64,000 nt of DNA from Rhabdophis nuchalis (Eukaryota > Chordata > Lepidosauria > Squamata > Natricidae): assembly GCA_039707465.1 (NCBI GenBank), contig CM077645.1:61909850-61973849 (forward strand). The letters are read 5' to 3'. The notes below the pieces were generated by a model. That model saw only the letters and a program-made list of their open reading frames with translations. It had not been told where the DNA came from and ran no database searches. A program made the translations under genes and the position numbers. Every line of letters starts with the position of its first letter. Position 1 is the first letter of the stretch. Below are positions 1 through 12,160 of this stretch, in pieces.

Positions 1-198
1 CTGTAACATGTTAAAGCAGCTACATCTTTCTTCTAGATTTCCATATTTTCCAGAAATCGACTCCAAATGCTGCACATCCATGGTAAAAAACCCTTAACTT
101 GTTTAAATAAACTGGATTATAGATAAAATAACTACACATGTATAATGAACTTTATCTACTAGCCCAATTTTAAAGAAGAGAGAAGAGAGCAGAAAGGG

Positions 199-277
199 GA
201 AGGAAGGAAGGAAGGAAGGAAGGAAGGAAGGAAGGAAGGAAGGAAGGAAGGAAGGAAGGAAGGAAGGAAGGAAGGAA
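199..277. repeat. (GGAA)n microsatellite
   Basis: About 19 uninterrupted GGAA units are visible. GGAA is the ETS-factor core, but nothing here shows regulatory use. Confidence 0.98.
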
Positions 278-396
278 AGTATTATGTTAAAACCATTTTA
301 AGTAGGAAGGAAAGAAATTTGGAGGTACACTTATTGTTCATCAGGAAATCTGGCCAGTATTTTTGGACAAGCAGTCTAACATCAGAGTCTGGTGTA

Positions 397-600
397 ATGG
401 TTAGAAACCACACATCAGACTGGAAACCAAGAGACTTAGTCTCGCATTGGATGTGGAAGCCAGATGGGGACTTTGGGCCAGCATCCTCTCTCTAATCCAA
501 TCCATTTCACAGGGTTGTTGTTATGGAGAAAATAGAAGGAAAAGAGAGTATTATGTACTTCAAAGTCTTTAGTTACTTATAAAATAATACAAATTGGATC
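397..600 (+). repeat. MIR-like (CORE) tRNA-derived SINE fragment, degraded
   Basis: The segment starts with a tRNA-like TGGTGTAATGGTTAGAAACC, an A-box-like start. It continues into a CORE-SINE-like stretch with ACTTTGGGCCAGCATCCTC and CACAGGGTTGTTGTTATGGAG. The same SINE type appears elsewhere in the window in better condition. Confidence 0.65.
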
Positions 601-3282
601 AAAATTTAATAAATCTCAGAAAAGAGCTCACACAGAAATGTTTCTCTCCTTAAATGCCATCAATGGTCATAAGATTCTACAAAAATATTATCTCAGTTTT
701 ATAAAATGTATGCAAGATTCTACTTCAATGTCCTCTATTGGTCCTCATTAGCAATTTGCAAATACGTTGGTTGCTGCTGATAGAAATCAGGCCACAAACT
801 GGTACCCAAATCCTTGTCCCAAAGCCTTTTCAAAATCTTGTATTTGAAATATGGTCAACCATTAGCTTGAAATCTTTCTGCAACTGAAATATCTGTAGAC
901 ATGCTGCTGGTTGCAGTAGATCAGAATCACACACTTTTATCAAAAGCAAAAAATGTTATACACATACACACACACACACACCATACAATGCCTTCTAGAG
1001 ATAATTACTTAACTCAAAACATTTATATCCTACTTCTCTTTAAAAACAACAGTGCATAATAAATTAGAATAGAGTGCAAAACAATAACAGACCTACGTCT
1101 TTTAAAAGTGTGTCTTTCTAAATGAATTCATAAATCTGGACATACATTTTCAGATCCTAATGATTAAAACTAGACTGTAACCTATCTCAATATCCATCCT
1201 CAATAATGATTGTGTATGTGTGTGCATGTACACATGCATCACTTTTAGGTTTAAAAAAATCTTTTTTATCAAAGTATGCATGAATTATAACTATCTTCTC
1301 ACCTTCTGTATGTTTACTTAAAGGTAGGTACATGGACTCTAATATTTCTCCCACATGAATGTATTAATTTTTTTAATTTCTCCATAAATGTATTCAGGGT
1401 TGCTTCTATATAAACTAAATAGAGAAGCATTTGCCTATGTGTCATATTTTTTAAAATGATTAGAAATAGCACTAGTTAATGAGAAATGTTAAAAGGTTTA
1501 ACAAACACACATTATTTGTTCCTTGCACTGGCACAATTTGATAGCTATACTTCTCAAGACAAGAAGTCACACTAAATTCACATAAATGTAATTTGTTCTG
1601 GTTGTTTGTTTGCAGTATGGTAACACCAGTTGGATTAGTCACCCTAACCTTCCTTCCCACATTTAACTCTTCCTTTAAAGCTGCATGCTTTATTTAAATA
1701 ACTGTAGTGCTGCATATTTAACAATTCTCTCAGGAAGATTAATTTACCTTCTGCTAAGACTTCTTTGATATGCTTTAAAACTTCACCATTCAATGAGCTG
1801 CATCTTCCATTTCTCTCTGACTCCCTTAAATAACTGTGAGAATCATCTTGCTGACATGAAATAACTTCCAGATCATTTTATCATAGGGAAAACTCTGGCA
1901 ATATTGCTCCTAATCCAAAGCATAGTACTTTCTTCTTTCAAAATCACAACTATGTAGTCTGGTCCTGATCACTCATTCACAATGCAGAAACAGAGATTTT
2001 TCTAGCCTTTTGGTTGCAGCTAGCAATAATCGGACAAGTCCATTATGGAAAAAAGAAAAGGGGATGCCTATTGCTTAAGGTGAGGCAGTACCATTTGTCT
2101 ACATTTATCTTAGTAGCATGTAGCAATTTTAGTAGAGCTGTTCAGAAGATTGCTTCTGAATGCTCCTGCTGAAGCTAGGACCTTGGACACTTGGATTTCC
2201 TACCAAACAAAGCAAAGGATCAATTCTTCTCAAAGAAACAGATATTCAATAAACTGTACTTTGTATGTTAATGAATTGATATGCATTATAACCTAAATCT
2301 AAATCTCTTCTGCTCATGTTCAAGAGTGCTTACATTTATAACTGATTTTTTTAAATTGTCTTTAATTCGATTATTTTGGTAAGATTCCTATCAAGCTATA
2401 CTGCAACATTATGTGAACAGAACGTTTAACAGCAAATGCCTAATTAATGTATTCCTCTATGTATGCTGTGTATACTATATTTACTGTGTACATATAATTT
2501 GGGTTATTGCAACTGGTCATGGAAAACAACCTGAAATCAGGAATAACTTTGTATTTATTTTTATTAAGTGTTTAATGCATTCAATTTTCCCTGGAAAATA
2601 TTTAGCTCAACTTCATTACCAAATCTGCAATCTAAATGGGTTAGCAACTAGGTTGAGTTAATTGCAATTTCAAATTCAGCAGCTTAATTCTTTTTCAGTG
2701 AGATTTCATTCCTTAAGGGAAAAATACTGATATAATTCTAATTAAGTAAATTCTAGTGGGAAAGACATAAATGTAGCATGTAACACCTGTCAAGTATCTT
2801 TCCTGAACTGAAAACAAGTGATATAACTCCCATGTGGTCTTAAAAAACTTGATTTTAAGTTCCAAGCTACTAAAAGAATCAGATACAGAATTCAATGTCT
2901 ACAGTGGCCATAACAGCTCCAGTGACAGTTTTGTGTATTCTGTAATGTTGTCATTTGAACTCTTGTTCCCCCCTGGATGTCCATGCTATCTGTGATGGGC
3001 AATGCCCTGGGACTGCACTCTTGCAATGGCTAGGGTCTGGATTCTTCAAAATGATAATGGACACATTTAAGACTGGCATATCTATAAAGCCTTGTTCTCA
3101 CCCACACACCCCAAACAGAAATGCAACCTTGCACAAGATAATCTACCTGTTGCACAAAGTTAGATTGATAGATCAAGGTTCTTTTTTGGAAAAGAAATTG
3201 GTATTTAGAAAATGTCTACTTCCCAAATTGTTAGAAGATGAGGCAGAAATAAACGGGTTGTTAAGTTATACAAAATAAATTC

Positions 3283-3283
3283 T

Positions 3284-3328
<45 letters not shown>
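3283..3328. repeat. Poly-C / (CT)n / (GT)n compound microsatellite
   Basis: A C run is followed by about 14 CT units and a short GT run. Confidence 0.95.
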
Positions 3329-3329
<1 letters not shown>

Positions 3330-4887
3330 AGAGAATATTTTAAGAAGCATTTCTCAATTTTCAATAGTGAATTTTCCATTCACTATGATGTTTGACTGCC
3401 TTGAATAAGGGTATTTTGTTTTAATCAGAATTTTCTCTACCCAAATACTTTTTTTTTTTTTGCACACACAAATAAAACTTTTGTGATGGCAGCTGCTTCC
3501 TAACCATTTTTGTAATGAAACAATGTTCTAGATAAACAAATCAGAATGTGAGCATCCTAGAGGCCCAGAATTACAATAAAATGAACTCAAGCCCTTCAGT
3601 TCCACTCCCAGGGAAAAAAAATGTTCCAAAACCTCTCTTTCCATCTTGAGATTTCACATTTGGCCAAAATTGATCCACACCCTTTGTATTTATCTTTACA
3701 ATTCCTTACAAAATTACAATCCTTTAACTGGGGAAGGCATTCCCAATAGAAAAACAATTGGCTTTTTTTCAACTTCAGGTCAAAAACCTAGGCAGTTTAA
3801 ACTAGTTTATTTCCATTGACTGATGTATGTTTTCTGTCTTCTTTCACTGTAATTTAAATACCCTACACTGTGTTGGCATTTTAAATCATTTTGCTAAACA
3901 TTTAGAATCTATTACAATATACATTCAATTAAGTATTAGCAGTTGATAATTTTAAAAATGCAAATTGCTTTAGCTGCCTTCCTCTATTCTAAATGTACAA
4001 CAAAATTGTACATTTTCTGAAGTAAAGAAGTTCTTGCTTGTATTATATTTTAAAGTACTATTATGAAAAAAAAAATTGTGGTTCAAAATTTAGTTACAGT
4101 CTCTGTCCATACAATCACTACCTTACAATATCTGGTGCTGCCCTCTGGTGCTTACTTCCTACTATTATAGTATTCCTTATTATAAGTGAAGTGAAATACT
4201 GTATGTTTACAACATACATGCAAATCTTACTATGGAGTATTGAATAAAATATACTTAGTAAAGCTGTTAAAATTAGGCAAATATTTAAAATAATAGGTAG
4301 CCATAATTTAAAAATATACAAACATCATAAAACATCACAAAATATCTCAATTTTTCTGTATTTTGATGTCATTTGTAAATTAACAGTGTAGATTGGAAGA
4401 ATAGGAATAGATGCTGGATTGCCATATACAACAGTCTTCCCTCTTTGTCCTTCTGCTCTATACAGAAAGTTAAGTGTAATTATGTAGTGGTTGCTTTTGT
4501 TAATTTTAAATTTTACTGTATATATTTGTATCACATAATGCAATAATAATTCAGGAAAAGCTGAAAAGTGGTCAGATGACCACTACAAGTTAATAAAGAG
4601 TTACTTCACTGTTATCTTGTGTTACTCAAGATTCTTATGGGCTGCATATATAAAATATGCCAAAGGTATCTTCAGTGTGTAAAGGCCTTGCTGCTCAGTG
4701 CTTCTGATATCAAACAACATATAGAATGGTTTTTTTCAAAACATGAAACCTGGTATAACCTATTTACATAAAATAATATGTATCTTTATTCCTGTATAAC
4801 ATAAATTACACATAAATAAATACGCACATTTATATTTATGAAATACGTTATAACAAACAGCTAAATATAAAGTTGCATAGTACTTAC

Positions 4888-4981
4888 TTCTAGGACCTTC
4901 CCAGTGATGAACTGGTGGCATGCTTCACATTTGACCCCAAAGAGAACTTGATAGTCCTTTTCACAGTAAGGGGCACCATCT
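4888..4981 (-). CDS. ABLIM1: ABLIM1 internal exon: end of LIM3 and start of LIM4
   Basis: This 94-bp minus-strand exon follows the acceptor TTCAG and ends at the donor GTAAGT starting at 4887. It reads as 1 nt and 31 codons, so it ends on a codon boundary. The leading A completes Lys with AA of the previous exon. The peptide is DGAPYCEKDYQVLFGVKCEA, then CHQFITGKVLE. It closes LIM3 (YCEKDY carries the last ligands) and opens LIM4 with C-x2-C. Mammals usually have YQGLFG where this has YQVLFG. The next exon (expected to begin AGDKHYHPSC or similar) is not found in 1-4887 and should lie beyond the left edge. Confidence 0.95.
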
Positions 4982-5518
4982 CTGAATGTAATCCACAACA
5001 TACAAATTAGCTTCACTAACATTATATAGAATACACATTATTTTATATCCATTTTCTTGGATGTATCCAACCCAAATGGTGCACTTAATAGCATTAAAGA
5101 CAGCTCCTTAGATTTCTCATCAGCTATGTCTCACTCTGCACTTGTTACCCATTCAACATAAATACATTTTTGACAGTCAGAAAATGCAAATATTAAGTGT
5201 TTAATTGTGGCAAACAAAATCCAGCTTTAAATTTCTCTTCAGCTAGCAAACTCATTAAGTAGCCATATCTTGGCCTTTTTTAATCCCAAAGAACATTTAA
5301 TAACAATATGACAGAGGAGGAACAATATCAAGTCAACCTCTACTTCTGACAAGTTCGTTCTCAGCATTTTGAAAACAGAATATCTTACTACATGTTCTGA
5401 TTTGATGTCACATGGGGAGTAACATAACACACGAGTGTCCCCCACTCTTCCTCATGGCTCACATGATGCTTTGCAGATATTTTGAGTCTCAAATAATTTA
5501 TTTTCCATGTGGACTTAC
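4982..5518 (-). other. ABLIM1 short intron (537 bp)
   Basis: Bounded by the donor GTAAGT at 5518 and the acceptor ending at 4982. No repeat or RNA gene is recognised in it. Confidence 0.9.
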
Positions 5519-5645
5519 TTGCTGATGTATTCTCCAGTTAGAACCTTCGCACAGGCTTTGCACTTGAAGCACCCAAGATGCCATTGCTTGTCCAAAGCAA
5601 GCAAGGCTTGTCCATTTTTTATATCTCTTCCACAGCCTGCACAAT
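5519..5645 (-). CDS. ABLIM1: ABLIM1 internal exon: LIM3 first finger and part of the second
   Basis: This 127-bp minus-strand exon follows the acceptor TTTGCAG and ends at the donor GTAAGT starting at 5518. It reads as 2 nt, 41 codons and 2 nt. The leading AT joins the A of the previous exon to make Asn. The peptide begins CAGCGRDIKNGQALLALDKQ, then WHLGCFKCKACAKVLTGEYIS. The LIM3 zinc ligands C-x2-C, H-x2-C and C-x2-C are intact. The usual SCGK after the last pair is ACAK here, a non-ligand change. Open frames in other registers across this segment (on both strands) are shadows. Confidence 0.95.
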
Positions 5646-6808
5646 CTGCAAAGAAGCCAAGGCACATATATCAGGTCACTCAATTTTACTCATCCATATT
5701 TACTTACTCCCACTTGTCATCATTTTAAAACAGCTCAATAAAAGAAGCTTTCTGAATGTTATAGAAATTTTATAGAAATTTATTTATATACTTATATATC
5801 TATATACATACACATTATACATATACAAAATATGTGTGTGTGTGTGTCTTTACAGAAGGAGTCTCCATGAAAAGCAACTGCCAGTTTTCTATAACCTTTG
5901 CCTAATGATGCTTTTAATTTTATATACTGGTTTAGCAATAATATTTATTTTAATTTTATATATAATTTCTTCATTTTACTTTCGATTTTTTTGCATTTTA
6001 ATTTTGCGTATAATTTCTAGATATATATTTTCCTAGGAGGTTGACAATCCTATATCCCCCCTGCCCAGTTCATTTTTATCACCATATACATGTATACAGA
6101 TGAACTACTATTTCTATGTGTCATGTAATATATGTGGGTAAATACATAATTATGTATGTATGTACTTATTTATTGTGTCATGTTTGTGTAGTATATATTG
6201 GAAGTGGTGACCCTTTGAGAGCTGTATGCAATGAAATTCATTTTAATGTATGCTGATTAGTGTACAAAGTAACAATAAAGTTATTCTATGTCTGTCTAAT
6301 TGATCTTTATACATTATTACATTTCAATCCTCTAGGTGGCAGCGACATTCTAAATGTTTGTATAAAAATAGGGAATCATTAAAACTATCCAACATTTTAT
6401 CATGACACAATTATGATATTAAACAATTTCCTTAAATAGATTCCTTTTACATTTCAAGGCATTTCTTTTTCTCATGGATGAAGTCAATTTTTCTACCATT
6501 TCTTGTCCTATCTAATTAAAGTAAGTGAACCAGGAAAGTCAAAAATGTAAATGTGTTATCTTTTAATATTTTGTTTTTTTAATTAATTAATGTTTGCCTT
6601 TTGCATTGAGTTTTCTTGGAGGTTTCCCATAAAATCACCAGGCCCAACTCTGGATAGATTTGAAGATCACAGAAAGTTGGCAAGGTGCCTTGCTGAGATA
6701 TTCCATTAAAAAAAAAAGAATGGAACCAGAACATGATGCTTAGAAGCAAATGCACCAATATCAATGAGAATTAAATTAAATATGTCTAACGTGCCTCAGA
6801 AAACCAGT

Positions 6809-7135
6809 GTAGTATAATGGTTAAGACACCAGGCTACAAACCAGACTATTTGTGACTTCTACTCCCACTTTAGGCATATAGTCAATTGGGTGATCTTGGG
6901 CTGCTCACCATCACACTGCCCTAGGGCAGGGGTCTGCAAAGTCGGCACTTTTAAGACTGGTGGACTTCAACTCCCAGAGTTCCCCAGCCAGCATAGCATA
7001 GCATAGCTGGCTGGGGAATTCTGGGAGTTGAAGTCCACCAGTCTTAAAAGAGCCGACTTTGCAGACCCCTGCCCTAGGGAGCAGGCAAAGGCAAGCCACT
7101 TATGAAATCTTGCCAAGAAAACTGCAGCAAGTAGT
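6809..7135 (+). repeat. MIR-like SINE copy, interrupted by a MITE
   Basis: The left part contains AGTATAATGGTTAAGACACC (tRNA-like head) and GGTGATCTTGGGCTGCTCAC (CORE-like). The copy resumes after the MITE at 6927-7071 with GCAGGCAAAGGCAAGCCAC, a common downstream part of squamate MIR-like SINEs. Confidence 0.65.
6927..7071. mobile_element. Fold-back hAT MITE with 8-bp target duplication
   Basis: A 145-bp element begins CAGGGGTCTGCAAAGTCGGC and ends with the inverted counterpart GACTTTGCAGACCCCTG. Almost the whole element pairs with itself around a short AT-rich centre containing repeated GCATA. It is flanked by CCCTAGGG at 6919-6926 and 7072-7079, an 8-bp duplication as expected for hAT. 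It sits inside an older SINE. Confidence 0.9.
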
Positions 7136-9069
7136 CCAGAGCAGTTACTAGATAAAACTGTCATGAAGGTGCATGCATGCACATATACACATACACACAC
7201 ACCTTGTCTCAGTGATTTTATTAAGTTTAATTCCAAGCATGAATGTTTCTAAATTTAATCCAGTCCAGTTATGACAATGAATGTTGCACCAGATATTGAA
7301 TCTTGTTACACGCCATCTCCTATAATATCTGCCTATTGGCTATTCTGCCTGCCAAAGCTCAGCAGTACAGCATCTGTTTCGCATGCAGAAAATCCAAAAT
7401 TAATTCCCTGGCATTTCTAAGGGGGGGGGGGGGTACTGGGAAAGTTTCCAATCAAAACCTTAGAGAAATATTGCCAGTTAATTAAGTCATAACGGAACCT
7501 GATAATATAGTGACATAATCCAATCAGATTCTGCTCCTACTAGAAGGGAAGCAGACTCCCTACTCGTGGACCAGATTGTAAAACTGTTTCTCTTAGGCCA
7601 CAATGTTGTTGTGTTTAAATGCTATTTCCAGCAGAAAAAATGTCTGACAGAAGACAGAAAGAACAGGTTCAGTCATTTATCAGAATTGTCAATGTGTCTT
7701 ACTTCCTATGCTATATTTCAAGTTCAGTTGGATGAACCCTTAATCTTCATCAAGTAGCAGATCCGGTATCCTCAATTGGTCTTGATTCACAATATAAGCT
7801 TTGAGTGGTCTATTTTTTAACTATACAACGGCTCCAAGATAATTGCAATATTCCTAGTACTTTCTTTGACATCAAATCAAGCAGTTATTCATTTGCCCCT
7901 AAGTAGTCATTCAAAATTTAAAAAAATTAAGATCTGTGGTATTTAGATATGAAGCTTCTCTGTTCTCAAAAAATAATATTATCCAAACCTTTAAAACAAG
8001 AAAAAATAATTAAATGTTAACATTTAGTCAATATTCATCTGTCCTCTTCAAAAATCCAATTTAAAAAATTGCTTAAAAAGCATAGCAATCTTTCTTTTCA
8101 AGTCCCCAGCATTATAAAATCTTTGAAAGTCACATTTATCTTGCCTCTAGAATAATAAATCTGAATGTTGTACCTCACAACAAGAAAATAAATAAACTAC
8201 ACAAGAAGAATAGATTATGATGCCACCTATAAATTAGTCAAGAGGTTTTGAGAAGAGCTTTCAAATGCATAATTTAATGGTATGATAAAAATAAGAAGCA
8301 GAAGCAAGAGGAAGGTCAAGGCATTAACAGAGAGGGACAAGAGAGTTATAGACCATCGTAATGATACATGAATCTTGCTGCTTTTAAAAAAGGACTGCAT
8401 TATGGGTCTTTAAGAATATACTTTTTTGTTATCGAGTAAAATGTCCTGTGTGCCGCTTCAGGATGATCATGGACCATCAATCTGACTCGTAACCACTGTT
8501 TTGGGACTACCAAAGTGCAGATTACATATACTGACAGTCCCTCAATTATTATTCTCTTTGAAAATAACAACTGACTTAGAGTTCTTTTTAAAAAAATCTG
8601 GTCTTTGTTTCTATTTCTGGTGTTACATATGAACACTAAGATGCAGTTTTAAAAGCACATCGGTGACATAGTTTTAAAGTTACTAAACAACTAGAAGATT
8701 TAAATAAATCATGAAAATGTGTTAAATAACCTAAAGTGGAAAAAGTATTTTCAAGCTTTCTGCTTTTTGAGAACACTTTATTCATGAATACATCAATAAC
8801 TGAGTAATATCCACAATAAGACCTTTGCATATTCTGCAGAATATGGGATCTGCTTTAGAGTGCATAGATCAGCTTCTATTAACAACTTTCTAAAAAAAAT
8901 TGGGCCATTATCATCTGGAAAATGACATCTGACAAAGAAATTAGATTCTTTGTACCCTTATTTATCAGCATTGGAAAGATAAATACATGGCCCAAACTTT
9001 CCAGTATTCTGCAGAATTAATGTTATTAGAAATTTATGTGAATTATTCTTGATATTGATAGCTGTAGAT

Positions 9070-9504
9070 CAGGGGTGGTTTCATGGCAGTTCTAACCTCT
9101 TCTATAGAAGAGGTTCCACAAATCTACAGTGCCATTTAGAACCGGTTCCAGGTCCCACCCCCCGCCCGTCCGCACATCATCAAGATGAAGAGGAATTCTA
9201 GGAATTCCACAATTCTTAAAGCTGTCAAGTTTGAATACCCCTGGGAGTTTTTTTCTAAAGGGTTAGGGGTGCAAGGGTCTTGTAACTTAACAGCTTTAAG
9301 ACTTGCGTGCTTCAAATGCCAGAGTTTTGGTTGCTAAGCAAGAGCGTTGTTAAGTGAGTTTCACACATTTTAAAAGTTGGCCACGCCCACCCAGTCACAT
9401 GACTGCCAAGCCACTCCCACTCAATCACATGGCTCACAAGTCACTCCCACAAAGTAGGCCACACCTTCAGAAGAGATTCTTAAAAAATTTGAAACCCACC
9501 ACTG
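9070..9504. mobile_element. Non-autonomous hAT element with 8-bp target duplication
   Basis: Ends are CAGGGGTGGTTTC and GAAACCCACCACTG. The exact duplication CTGTAGAT flanks it at 9062-9069 and 9505-9512. The interior has no coding capacity. It contains a module GGTTGCTAAGCAAGAGCG...GTTAAGTGAG...CCACGCCCACCCAGTCACATG that recurs in the hAT element at 24306 and, in part, in the TA-flanked element at 27737. Confidence 0.92.
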
Positions 9505-9834
9505 CTGTAGATGATTATAATGAAATATGACTATCCCATTAATTGACATGCTCATTTGGAATAACTCATAAAAAATTTATTCAGTGTAGGATGAGGGCTG
9601 TTTATTAAAAATTAGGGAGAACCATCTCATACCACTGCAGTAAGGATGAGATAAATGGTTTTCACTTCCCAAAGAGAGAATGACTAGTCTAAATACACAC
9701 AGCTGGATTTTGTGGCTAAAGAAAGACCTGGGTCTTCCAAACTCAGTTTGACTCCTTAACAATTAAATAACACTGTTTCCATGTATGCAAATATACTATG
9801 AATATATATTATATGGCTTTTTATGTTATTGATT

Positions 9835-11745
9835 TATTTTTACTTATTTACATCCTGCCTTTACTACCTTTATTAACAATCAGAGGCGTAGCGTGGGGGG
9901 TGCAGGGGGGGCCGGCCGCACCGGGCGCAACATCTGGGGGGGCGCGCTCGCCCGCGGCGGAGGTCTTCTAGTCCAGCCCTCTGCTCAGGCAGGACCCCTC
10001 AGCACTGCCTTCCCCGCGGACGGACAGCAAACGCGTCGATCGCACGAACCCTCTCCGCAAGCAGAGCCAAAGACCCGGACGCCCCCGCTCCTCCCTCCCC
10101 ACCTCGGGCAAAGGAAGCGCTGGAAGGGGGGGGGGAAGGGCCCTAAAGAGACGCGGAGACAAAGCGCCTCGCCCTTTTCCTGCGGGTGGGGGTCGTTTGG
10201 GGCTCTTCCCTTCAATCACGTGGTTTCCAAGCAGCGCCGCCGCCCGCAGACTTTCACTTTCGCTTTCCTGCTTTCCCTGCCCTTTGGAAGGGGGGGGGCG
10301 GAGCGTCTGGGCGGCTCCCTCCGACTCAGGTGGGTTCCCGGTGGGCTGCTTCTCCCCCTCCCCCCTCGGGGCCCGTCGGATGGTCCTGCCAATGGCGGGA
10401 GGGGGAAGCGCTTCCAGCCGCCTCGTCCTGCTTCCAGGCTGGGCAGCTTCGGAGGGCACCAGGGACTCCCTCCTTTTCTTTGGGGGGGGGGATGTTCCTG
10501 TGGGAGGGAGAAGGGTCAAGGGGGGGCTCTGCTCTGTGTCCTCAAGAGATCCAGCTGCTTTGTCCACGTTTTGTGTTCCTCTCGCGTCTGCTCCCTTAAC
10601 AGCGCTTAAGAGCAGAAAGAGCATTTGTATTAAAATGCCTGCACCCCAAATGGTGAAATATCCCAAAAGAGGACGCCTAGTTTTATTTTTATTTTTGGCA
10701 TAGAGGCAAAGACCTGACTGATTTCCCAATGTGTTTGTGGCTGCCATCTGTCAGAAATGTTATACGGCTTTCCTTGGGGGGAGGGCTGGACTAGATGACC
10801 TCCAAGGTCCCATCCAACTCTGTTCATCTGTATCTGATATCCCTTCCCATAATATCCCAGTTTCACTGCCAGATTTCTTCTCCAGTCGGAGAGGTGGCTA
10901 TGGGGTTTTTTTTGGGGGGGGGGGAACCCAGACAGGCGAAGGACCCCCCTCCCCCTGGGCGTTCTGGACCCCCATTTTAATCCCATGGCTCCATTTCTTA
11001 GTAGAACCTAGGTTTTTCTTCCCTAAATGCTGGCAGTCCTGGACTTATGACCACCAGGGAGCCCCAAATTTCCATTGCTAAATAAGACTTTAAAAACAGC
11101 TTAACAGCTGTGGCCACAAAGGCCCTGAAATGGGGTTAGAACGCAGTTAGCGAATGTCTCACTCAACGACAGAAGCGTTGAACTCAATTGTGGTCGTATT
11201 TCTGTCTGTAAAATGGAGGTCTGTAAAAAGACAACAGGAAGACTGCAGAAAACAGCCTCCCCTCCCCTTTCTCTTCTCCTGCGCCTTCAGCTTCCCTCCT
11301 GGGACTCCCTTCCTGCCAGAAGAGGCTTCTCCAAGCAGAGGCGTAGCGTGGGGGGTGCAGGGTGGGCCGGGCGCAACATCTGGGAGGGCGCGCTCGCACT
11401 CGCAGCTCTCTGCCCCTGCCTGGCTCACTCACTCTCTGCAGTGCTGGCTGTGCGAATCTGATCCGGGCCGCCGGGTCGCCGGGTTAGGGGGCGCAAATTA
11501 CTTGCCTTGCCCCGGGTGCTGACAACCCACGCTACGCCACTGTTAACAATGCAAGGTGGCAACCATGCCTAATACTTTTTTCTCTTGTTTTCCCTACAAT
11601 AACAACTTTGTGAAGTAAGTTGGGCTGAGAGTGTGTGACTGGCCCAAGGTCACCCAGCTGACTTTCATGGTTAAGATAGGACTAAAACTCAATCTCCTGG
11701 TTTGTAACCTGTTATCTTAACCACTAGACTAAACTGTCTCTCCTG
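9835..11745 (-). repeat. MIR-like SINE, minus strand, split by a hAT insertion
   Basis: The 3' part on the left reads TTTATTTTTACTTATTTACATCCTGCCTTTAC up to 9880 in total. The body resumes after 11550 with GCAAGGTGGCAACC, GGCCCAAGGTCACCCAGCTG and a tRNA-like head (reverse complement of TTAACCACTAGACTAAACTG) near 11718-11738. The hAT element at 9881-11542 splits it, with duplicated target TTAACAAT. Confidence 0.75.
9881..11542. mobile_element. GC-rich composite hAT element (1.66 kb)
   Basis: Termini are CAGAGGCGTAGCGTGGG and CCCACGCTACGCCACTG, flanked by the exact 8-bp duplication TTAACAAT at 9873-9880 and 11543-11550. The interior is GC-rich and encodes no transposase. Long open frames on both strands are compositional. 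It contains CR1 fragments in opposite orientations, near 9961-10010 (CTTCTAGTCCAGCCCTCTGC) and 10785-10825 (GGACTAGATGACCTCCAAGG). A second copy of the element's left end lies at 11335-11400. It appears to be a non-autonomous carrier of captured DNA. Confidence 0.9.
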
Positions 11746-11867
11746 TTTGTTTTTGTATTCAAGTAATAAAAATGCATACATGCATAAACAATTTCTGAGA
11801 ATTTCTCTGAACAATACAAGGCTGGACAATCAAATATTTTAAACAACTATCAGCCTATCAACTATAG

Positions 11868-12160
11868 CTGTGATGGCGAAACTGTGGCACCCGTACCACA
11901 GGTGGCACGCAGACCCCTCTCTGTGGGCATGTGAACCGTCACCCCAGCTTAGTTTTGCCATGCATAGGCGTGGGCCTCCTGCCAGCCAGCTGGCTTATGG
12001 GTCTCTGCTGTGCATATGTGCAGGGAGGCAGGAGCGCATGTGCAGGGTGGTTGTGTGCGCATGTGCGGAGGTGGGGCACCTGGGAGGTGCATTATGGGTG
12101 GGTGGGTGTGCGCACGCTTGCGCTTTCAGCACTCAGCCCCAAAAAGGTTAGTCAACACTG
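11868..12160. mobile_element. Non-autonomous hAT element (GATGGCGAA type)
   Basis: It starts CTGTGATGGCGAAACTGTGG, continues with CCACAGGTGGCACGCAGACC and ends GTTAGTCAACACTG. Flanks are AACTATAG (11860-11867) and AACTACAG (12161-12168), an 8-bp duplication with one change. Related copies are at 26200 and 44419. Confidence 0.8.

Larger units (their letters stand above)
1..4887 (-). other. ABLIM1 intron, downstream of the LIM3/4 exon (partial)
   Basis: AT-rich intronic sequence with no exon that I can recognise on either strand. It holds a GGAA microsatellite, a MIR-like SINE fragment near 400-600, a short CA run near 963-983 and a C/CT/GT tract at 3283-3328. Open frames such as 2955-3278 lack recognisable domains and are best read as chance. 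Confidence 0.7.

Noticed and set aside
9893..10747. 238- and 259-codon open frames suggesting a CpG-island gene
   Set aside because: They lie fully within a hAT element bounded by exact 8-bp duplications, and both strands are open.
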